DNA of 52,477 bases from NCBI GenBank assembly GCA_020629695.1, contig JAHDCV010000026.1:1-52477 (forward strand). The letters run 5' to 3'. Source of the DNA: Acidimicrobiales bacterium. GTDB lineage: Bacteria; Actinomycetota; Acidimicrobiia; Acidimicrobiales; SZUA-35. The translations under genes were made by a program, and so were the position numbers. Of this stretch, positions 28,801 through 35,108 are shown piece after piece. The notes under the pieces are model-generated. The model was not told the origin of the DNA, ran no database searches, and worked only from the letters and a program-made list of their open reading frames with translations. Positions within the stretch are counted from its first letter, which is position 1; each line of letters opens with the position of its first letter.

Positions 28801-30719
28801 CGGTTCGGGTCCGAGGCGGCGATGTCGAAGACCACCTCGTCGATGCCGATACTCGCATTCGCCTCGGTGAGGGCTGCCCGGAGGGTGCACTCGGGATCTC
28901 CGTCCGCCGTCTTGACACCCGTGTAGCAGACCCCGTCGCCAGCGAGGGTGTCGTCGCCGTCGCCGGTGGAGTTCACCGTCGCCACGTCGCCGGACAGGGT
29001 CAGCAGGAAGACGCCGCCGTGATCGGCGGGACCCCGCTGTTCCAGCCCGCCCGCCACGCGAGGTCTGCCGAGTCGGTCGGCACCCATGCCCGCCACGGCC
29101 GCTCCGAGACGGTCACCCGCATCGAGGGTCTCCAAGAGGCCCGTCGTGGCATCCACGATCAACGTCGAGCTCGCCGCGGCGCCGGACGCATCGAGTTCGA
29201 TCACGGCCAGGGCACCCGCATCGAAGGCGGCGGTGTCCTCACCGGGCAGACCGACGACGATGTCGGGGACACCGTCGCCGCCGAGGTCGCCGATGCCGGC
29301 GATGTCGGCGCCGAACGCGTCGCCGGTCGAGAGCGCGATGCCGAGACCTCCGGTCGAGGAGGAGATCTTCGTGTGCCCGCTCGCCGAGCCGTCCGGATTC
29401 AGGAACACGACGTAGACGGCGCCGCGGTTGACGCCGCCGTCGTCGTCGTTGGCCGCCCCGACGACGACGTCCGGCGTTCCGTCACCATCGACGTCACCCA
29501 CCGCACCGACGCGGCCGAACTGATCGTCGTCGTCGAGGAGTGCGGTGAAACCCCCGGCGATGTCCGACAGCTTCTGCTCGGCTTTCACCGCCCCATCGAG
29601 TCCGAGCTGGAGAACGTGCACGGCGCCGCGGTCGGTACCACCGTCATCGTCGTTGGGAGCGCCGACCGCGAGGTCGTTGATGCCGTCACCGTCGATGTCG
29701 CCGATCGCGGCGACCGCACGGCCGAAGAGGTCGCCGTCGCTCAGCGGTGCGACGAGTCCGCCGGTGACGTCTGAGATCTTCGTCTCGGCGACGACCGAGC
29801 CAGCGGCGTCGATCGACAGGATGTGCACCGCTCCCCGGTTCGTCCCGCCGTCGTCGTCGAACGGCGCGGCCACCGCGATCTCGATGGTGCCGTCGCCCTG
29901 GAGGTCGCCGAGACCGGCAATCGAGTCGCCGAAGGCATCGCCGGCGTCGATCGTCGCAGCAAGTCCGCCCAGTCCCGAGCCGATCACTCGATCGCTCGCG
30001 ACCGAGCCGTCCTCGGCCAGGAACAGGATTCGGATCTGTTCGGCTTGGGTGACACCGACGGCGAGGTCGTCGACCCCGTTGCCATCGACATCGCCGATGC
30101 CCGCCAACCCGTCTCCGAACTCGTCGCCGGCGTTGATCGTCGTCAGATTCGGCGTGGTCTCGTCGAACAGATCGACCGCCGCGACCTGTGCCCGTGAGGT
30201 GCGCGTCGGCATGTCCAGATGGTTCGGCTGCCCATCGCGGTCGTCATCGGCCGCGTCCCGGTCGAAACCGTCGCCGTTCGGGTCGGCCTGCTCCGTTGCG
30301 GTCGGCCTGCCATCGCCGTCGTCGTCGGGGTCCAGGTAGTCCGGAGTGCCGTCGCCGTCGGTGTCGACGGCGTCGTCGGGATGGCCGTCACCGTCGGGGT
30401 CAGCCCCCTCGGCGACGGTGAGAACGCCGTCGCCGTCATCATCGACGTCGTTGACGTCATCGGTGAGATCACCGTCGGTGTCGCCGACCTCGAACTCATC
30501 ACAGACGCCGTCGCCATCGGTGTCGATCAGACAGTGGGCGAATGCGAGGGGTCGCGGCGTCGCTGTCGCCGACCCGGCAACGGTGGGCAGCACCATGATG
30601 AGACCGGCGAGCGCAGCCACCGAGGCGGTGAAGAGCGCCCCTCGGACGCGACGGTGCCGCCCGAACCCGATGTGGGTCGAGCGGCACCGGCGCAGCGCCA
30701 GGCCCGGCACCGCCCTCAC
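16803..30719 (-). CDS. Giant (4638-residue) membrane-anchored CSLREA/beta-helix surface protein
   Basis: A very large surface protein. Order: a basic N-terminus with a signal-type helix (about 27-50, [25 protein letters not shown]); thrombospondin-3-like Ca-binding repeats (about 60-170, [12 protein letters not shown] and similar); FG-GAP repeats; six CSLREA/parallel beta-helix modules; PKD-like domains with an NHL propeller between modules three and four; more PKD- and cadherin-like domains ([19 protein letters not shown]); and one transmembrane helix ([15 protein letters not shown], about 4537-4552) followed by RRRLR and an 80-residue cytoplasmic tail ending in a small SH3-like stretch ([21 protein letters not shown]). 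This looks like an adhesin or matrix protein. The GTG at 30719 overlaps the stop of the upstream kinase-like gene (GTGA). No frameshift is seen across 13.9 kb. Confidence 0.92.
   Translation of the reverse strand: [4638 protein letters not shown]
18560..28990 (-). repeat. Six CSLREA plus beta-helix modules within the giant protein
   Basis: Six related modules, each about 400-560 residues, begin with VN(S/D)-G-x-D... GDG-CDTG...CT(L/F)RAA. Their CTLRAA motifs lie near 28880, 27190, 25560, 22600, 21020 and 19780. Each continues with beta-helix coils ([22 protein letters not shown] and variants) and ends with [16 protein letters not shown] and [15 protein letters not shown]. Modules one to three are adjacent; four follows the NHL region. 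Their order and shared ends indicate tandem duplication, with enough divergence to suggest the copies are old. Confidence 0.85.
22710..23490 (-). other. NHL-type six-bladed propeller inside the giant protein
   Basis: About 260 residues between the third and fourth CSLREA modules read as NHL/SMP-30-like blades: [75 protein letters not shown] and [25 protein letters not shown]. Such propellers are usually protein- or ligand-binding platforms. Immediately before it, PKD-like domains are visible ([33 protein letters not shown] type). This insert interrupts the otherwise regular module series. Confidence 0.75.
28990..30150 (-). other. FG-GAP (integrin-like) repeats near the N-terminus of the giant protein
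   Basis: Roughly seven repeats of the form GDxFG-x-x-AGIGDLDGDGIxDLAVGAPxDDDGG-x-RGAVHVL occur between the Ca-binding N-terminus and the first CSLREA module. FG-GAP repeats make a beta-propeller with Ca-binding DxDGD loops, as in integrin alpha chains and bacterial adhesins. Seven blades would make one closed propeller. Confidence 0.8.
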
Positions 30720-32050
30720 GTGGGCAGCCTCGGTTCGGCTCCCGCTCGCTCCGGCGTCGCGGATCCGGCCGCTCGGTGCAGCGGTTGGACGATCGAGAAC
30801 CTGGTCTCGTCCGCCTCCCGCTCGTACTGGAGCGAGCCGCCGAGGCGTTGGACGATCGCGCTCACGAGGAGCAGGCCGGTGGCGGACTCACCCCGCCGCG
30901 CCCTTCGCTTCGCATCCGTTTCGCGTCGGCCGAACACCAGCCCGATCACGTCGTTCGGCAGACCCGGTCCCCGGTCGACCACACGGATTCTGATCCCCTC
31001 GGCCGCCGGGGAGAGATCGAGCTGCGGCGACTGTCCGTGGCGCTGGGCGTTCTGGATCAGCTCGTCGAGGCACCACGTCAGCAGTTCCGGATCGGTGTCG
31101 GCCGGCACGGACTGGGCCATCAGATTCCGCAGGGGCAGCTCGAGCTCGGTCGCGATGTCTTCGAGCAGTCGACCGAGGTCGACCGCCGTCGGCGCCACTT
31201 CGAGCGAGCCGTTCCCCACGCGGAGCAGCAGGAGCACCCGCTCGGCACCGGCCTCGGCCGCTCGGATCCCCGGGTGAACGGTCCGCGGATCCCGGCCCGC
31301 CGTCGCTTCGTGGATCGGTTCGACGATCCGGTGCTGGACGAGATCCTCGGTCCCACGGGTCAGGTCGGTCAGCTTGTCCTCCAGGGCACCGACGCCGGCG
31401 CGGAGCACCGCCTCGTCACGTCCGGGACGGGTCGCCACGCGGTGCACCACCACGGCGACCGTGGGAACCACGAAGGCCACGATGAATCCGACGAAGGTCG
31501 CGACGGAGCGAAGCGTGCCGGCCGTGCTGTCGAGTGCATCGAGCAGGCGGTCACGGTCGGTGGCCACCTCGGACGATGCGTCGCTCAGCGGGGTGAGGAC
31601 CTCCAGCCGGACCGTGGTCAACGCCGAGATGTCACGCGAATCATCGAGACGGGCGTCGACGCCCTCGAGCCCGATGGACGCCTGGGTGAGCGCATCCAGC
31701 GCGGCGTCGTCGTCGATGATCCCGACGATCTGCAGTGCCTCGATACCCGAGCGAGCGTCCGCGATCGCCGAGTCGAACTCGGCGCGGCTCTCCGACTGCG
31801 CAGCGGCCGTCTCGATGCCGTCACGTTCGAGCAGGGCGAGCATGACGAGCTGGCGTGCGCGGGCATCAGCGATCTCGATCGTCCGGATCGTCTCGTCGGC
31901 CAGATAGAGACCGGCGGACTGTTCGTTGGCCTCCGCCGCACGCGCCGCCATCGTGTAGACGCCGATCGCGAGCAACAGGACGGTCGCCCCGGCTGCCACC
32001 GAGATCAAGACCGTCCACCGACGATCGAGAAGGAAGCGCCAACGGGACAT
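30716..32050 (-). CDS. Membrane histidine-kinase-like protein with no clear phospho-acceptor His
   Basis: A 444-residue protein. Transmembrane helices lie at about 13-34 and 183-203, flanking a 150-residue mostly helical extracytoplasmic sensor (four-helix-bundle type). The cytoplasmic part ends in an HATPase_c domain: N box DELIQNAQRHG (329-339), G1 DRGPGLPND (359-367), G2 GESATGLLLV (387-396). Between helix 2 and the N box I find no canonical H box; the nearest histidines are at 240 and 259 in non-matching contexts. I use ATG 32050, preceded by AGGGAGTGG, over an in-frame ATG 18 codons upstream. Its stop overlaps the start of the giant surface protein (GTGA), so the two are probably co-translated. 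It has no adjacent response regulator, so it may be a non-canonical sensor. Confidence 0.8.
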   Translation of the reverse strand: MSRWRFLLDRRWTVLISVAAGATVLLLAIGVYTMAARAAEANEQSAGLYLADETIRTIEIADARARQLVMLALLERDGIETAAAQSESRAEFDSAIADARSGIEALQIVGIIDDDAALDALTQASIGLEGVDARLDDSRDISALTTVRLEVLTPLSDASSEVATDRDRLLDALDSTAGTLRSVATFVGFIVAFVVPTVAVVVHRVATRPGRDEAVLRAGVGALEDKLTDLTRGTEDLVQHRIVEPIHEATAGRDPRTVHPGIRAAEAGAERVLLLLRVGNGSLEVAPTAVDLGRLLEDIATELELPLRNLMAQSVPADTDPELLTWCLDELIQNAQRHGQSPQLDLSPAAEGIRIRVVDRGPGLPNDVIGLVFGRRETDAKRRARRGESATGLLLVSAIVQRLGGSLQYEREADETRFSIVQPLHRAAGSATPERAGAEPRLPT

Positions 32051-32152
32051 CCACTCCCTATCGGCAGTTCGTGACGCGATCGTGAACCCCCTGGGCTGGG
32101 TCACTCAGAGAGCCCTGGATTAGCGTCCGACCGAGCCGAGGGAGGGCCATCC

Positions 32153-33691
32153 ATGACCACCACCGAGAGCACGGAGATCGCCGGGTCGGGCACCGAACAC
32201 GTCGATGTGATCGTCGTCGGCGCCGGCATCTCGGGAATCGGGGCCGGCTATCACCTCCAGCAGGACTGCCCCGATCGCTCCTACGTGATCCTCGAGGGCC
32301 GAGAAAACCTCGGCGGGACGTGGGACCTGTTCCGCTATCCCGGCGTGCGGTCCGACTCCGACATGCACACGCTCGGGTATTCGTTCAAACCCTGGACGGC
32401 CGAGAAGAGCATCGCCGACGGCCCGTCGATCCTCGCCTACCTGGAGGAGACCGCGGCGGAGTTCGGGATCGACCAGCACATCCGGTACCGGCAGATGGTG
32501 CGGACGGCCTCCTGGTCGAGCGAAGACGCACGTTGGCGGCTCCGGATCGACGACGAGGCCACCGGCCGCCCGGTCGAGATGACCTGCCAGTTCCTCTTCA
32601 TGTGCGCCGGCTACTACTCCTATCGGGGCGGCCACACACCCGACATTCCCGGTCTCGAGACCTTCGACGGGCCGGTCATCCACCCGCAGGCGTGGCCCGA
32701 AGACCTCGACTACTCGGGTCGACGAGTGGCCGTGATCGGATCGGGCGCCACCGCCATGACGCTCGTGCCGGCCATGGCCGGCACGGCAGCTCACGTGACG
32801 ATGGTCCAACGCTCGCCCACCTACGTGGTCTCCCGTCCCGACGTCGACCCGATCGATCGCCGATTGCGCTCGTTCCTGCCCGCCGAGCTGGCCTACCGGA
32901 TCGTGCGGAAGAAGAACATCGCCATGGGGCAGTTCTTCTACGGCCAAACCCGCAAGAAGCCCGAGAAGGTCGCCGAGAAACTCCTGGACGAGGCGAGGAA
33001 ACACCTGCCCGACGAGATGGTCGAGCAACACTTCACGCCGTCGTACGGACCCTGGGACCAGCGACTCTGCCTGGTTCCCAACGGCGACCTGTTCGAGTCA
33101 CTCACCAACGGGACCGCATCGGTCGTCACCGGCACGATCGACACGGTCACCCCCGGGGGAATCCGGATGGACGACGGCAACCACGTCGACGCCGACGTCA
33201 TCATCACCGCCACCGGCCTGCAGCTGGTTTCACTCGGCCACGTCGAGCTCTCCGTCGACGGCGAGACGATCGACTTCGCTGAGACCTGGAGCTACAAGGG
33301 GCTGGCCTATTCCGACGTCCCGAACCTCGTGTCGTCGTTCGGCTACATCAACGCATCGTGGACCCTGCGCGCCGACATCACCTGCGGCTTCGTGACCCGC
33401 CTCCTGAACCATCTCCGCGACACCGGCACCTCCACCGCGACGCCCCGGCTCCGGCCGAGCGATCGATCGATGACCCCCCGCCCATGGATCGATGACTTCT
33501 CTGCCGGCTACATCCAGCGCATGCTCCCGATGTTGCCGAAGCAGGGAGATCGAGCCCCATGGCTCAATCCGCAGCGCTACGACGCCGATCGCCGCCTCAT
33601 CGTCGACGAGCCGGTCGACGACGGTGTCATGATCTTCAGTGGAACCGCGTCGGCCCGGTCGGCGCGGTCGGTTGCCACGGCGGACGTGTGA
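32153..33691 (+). CDS. Baeyer-Villiger monooxygenase, EthA-like, FAD/NADPH
   Basis: A 512-residue flavin monooxygenase that would insert oxygen next to a carbonyl (or oxidise a sulphur or nitrogen) using NADPH and O2. The FAD fold is VDVIVVGAGISGIGAGYHLQ (about 17-36), the family fingerprint FxGxxxHxxxWP is exact at 171-182 (FDGPVIHPQAWP), and the NADPH fold is RRVAVIGSGATAMTLVPA (about 190-207). The middle region RKPEKVAEKLLDEARKHLPDEM... and GPWDQRLCLVPNGDLF follow the EthA-type sequences. It is divergent from the kinase-like gene by 102 bases. Its stop overlaps the start of the MFS gene (GTGA), so the two form an operon; the exporter may handle the product or substrate. Confidence 0.92.
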   Translation: MTTTESTEIAGSGTEHVDVIVVGAGISGIGAGYHLQQDCPDRSYVILEGRENLGGTWDLFRYPGVRSDSDMHTLGYSFKPWTAEKSIADGPSILAYLEETAAEFGIDQHIRYRQMVRTASWSSEDARWRLRIDDEATGRPVEMTCQFLFMCAGYYSYRGGHTPDIPGLETFDGPVIHPQAWPEDLDYSGRRVAVIGSGATAMTLVPAMAGTAAHVTMVQRSPTYVVSRPDVDPIDRRLRSFLPAELAYRIVRKKNIAMGQFFYGQTRKKPEKVAEKLLDEARKHLPDEMVEQHFTPSYGPWDQRLCLVPNGDLFESLTNGTASVVTGTIDTVTPGGIRMDDGNHVDADVIITATGLQLVSLGHVELSVDGETIDFAETWSYKGLAYSDVPNLVSSFGYINASWTLRADITCGFVTRLLNHLRDTGTSTATPRLRPSDRSMTPRPWIDDFSAGYIQRMLPMLPKQGDRAPWLNPQRYDADRRLIVDEPVDDGVMIFSGTASARSARSVATADV

Positions 33692-35094
33692 CGGCGGCAC
33701 AACAGGCCACAGCGCCGGAGATTCCTCGGCGGTCCTGGCAGACCCTCGCCATCACCTCGATGGTGGGCTTCATGGTCTCGATGGAGATCACGATCATCGC
33801 GTTGGCATTGCCCGACATCCGCGATGCGTTCCCGGATGCGACCGAATCGCTGCTGTCCTGGGTCATCACGACCTACAACATCGGCGTCGCCTCGCTCCTC
33901 CTGCTCGCCGGGTGGGCGGCGGATCGCTACGGACGCAAGAAGATCTTCCTGTGGGGCCTGCTCATCTTCCTGGTCGGCTCGACGCTGTCGGGTCTGTCGC
34001 AGAGCGCCACGCAGCTCATCGTCGCGCGGGGCATCCAGTCGGTGGGCGGGGCGCTCCAGTTCCCTGCCGGTCTCGCCCTGCTCCTGCCGGCCTTCCCGAT
34101 CGAACGCCGCGGCATGGCGATCGGTATCTGGGGGGCGATGGGTGGACTCGCCGCAGCCCTCGGACCTCCCCTCGGTGGTCTGCTGGTGGGTGCGTTCAAC
34201 TGGCGGGCGGTCTTCCTCGTCAACGTGCCGGTCGCGGCATTCGCCGTGATCGCCGGGCGCTCGTGGCTCACCGAGTCCACCTCGGATGACGTTCCCGATC
34301 GGGTCGATCCGATCTCGGTGCCCTTGGCGTCGCTCGGCGTCGGCGCCATCATCTTCGGCATCGTGCAGAGCGAGAGCTGGGGACTCGCCGACGTCCGAAT
34401 CCTGGGCGCCTTCGTGCTGGGACTCGTCCTGATCGCCGTGTTCGTGCACCGATCCCGAACCCACCCCCGGCCGCTGTTCGACCTCGGGCTCTTCCGCTTG
34501 CCGAGCTACGCCCTCGGCAATCTCGGCACGATCTTCTTCGTCGTTGCGTTCTTCTCGTTCTTCGTCCCGTTCCCCACGTTCGTTCAGGGCACGTGGGACT
34601 ACTCGGTGATCCGCACCGGCCTGGCGATCGCGCCCGGCCCACTGCTGGCCACAGTGCTCTCCCCCGTGCTCGGGAACCTGGCCGACCGCGTCGGTCCCGG
34701 CGTCATCCTGGCGGTCGGCGGCGTGGCGGGTGCCGCCTCGATGGCCTGGCATCTCGCCTTCATCGGGACCGACCCCGACTGGCTCGTCGGTCTGCTCCCC
34801 GGTGCACTCCTCCTCGGCGTCGCCGCCGGAGCGTCCTTCGCGATGTCGGTCTCGGCGGTGATGCGCGACGTCGGTCCGACGCGGTTCGGCATGGCGGGCG
34901 CGGCCCGGACCACGATCTTCCAGCTCGGAGTCGCGCTCGCCATCGCGCTCGCCGTGGCCATCGTCGGCCGGCCCGAGGCGGGTCGGGTCGCGTTGGAGGC
35001 GTCGCGACGCGGGTGGTGGCTCGCACTCGGCTGCTTCGCCGCGCAGGCGCTGATCTTCGGGGTCTTCTTCCCCCGGGGCAACGCAGAACGCTGA
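33688..35094 (+). CDS. MFS drug-exporter-like transporter (DHA2/EmrB type)
   Basis: A 468-residue membrane transporter. It has many hydrophobic helices (14 would fit the length), beginning with LAITSMVGFMVSMEITIIALALPDIRDAF and WVITTYNIGVASLLLLAGWAADRYGRKKIFL, the DHA2-family signature with GxLaDRxGrkk. The start is the GTG at 33688, which forms a four-base overlap with the monooxygenase stop; a longer in-frame ATG upstream would lie within that gene. It ends fourteen bases from the convergent glutathione peroxidase gene. Export of a hydrophobic compound modified by the monooxygenase is a reasonable inference, not shown. Confidence 0.88.
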   Translation: MTAAQQATAPEIPRRSWQTLAITSMVGFMVSMEITIIALALPDIRDAFPDATESLLSWVITTYNIGVASLLLLAGWAADRYGRKKIFLWGLLIFLVGSTLSGLSQSATQLIVARGIQSVGGALQFPAGLALLLPAFPIERRGMAIGIWGAMGGLAAALGPPLGGLLVGAFNWRAVFLVNVPVAAFAVIAGRSWLTESTSDDVPDRVDPISVPLASLGVGAIIFGIVQSESWGLADVRILGAFVLGLVLIAVFVHRSRTHPRPLFDLGLFRLPSYALGNLGTIFFVVAFFSFFVPFPTFVQGTWDYSVIRTGLAIAPGPLLATVLSPVLGNLADRVGPGVILAVGGVAGAASMAWHLAFIGTDPDWLVGLLPGALLLGVAAGASFAMSVSAVMRDVGPTRFGMAGAARTTIFQLGVALAIALAVAIVGRPEAGRVALEASRRGWWLALGCFAAQALIFGVFFPRGNAER

Positions 35095-35108
35095 CCCGGG
35101 GGAACGAC

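Noticed and set aside
30210-30530. Simple-sequence repeats (GTCGCCGTCG type) as a DNA repeat array
   Set aside because: They encode the DxDGDG Ca-binding repeats of the giant protein and reflect protein sequence.
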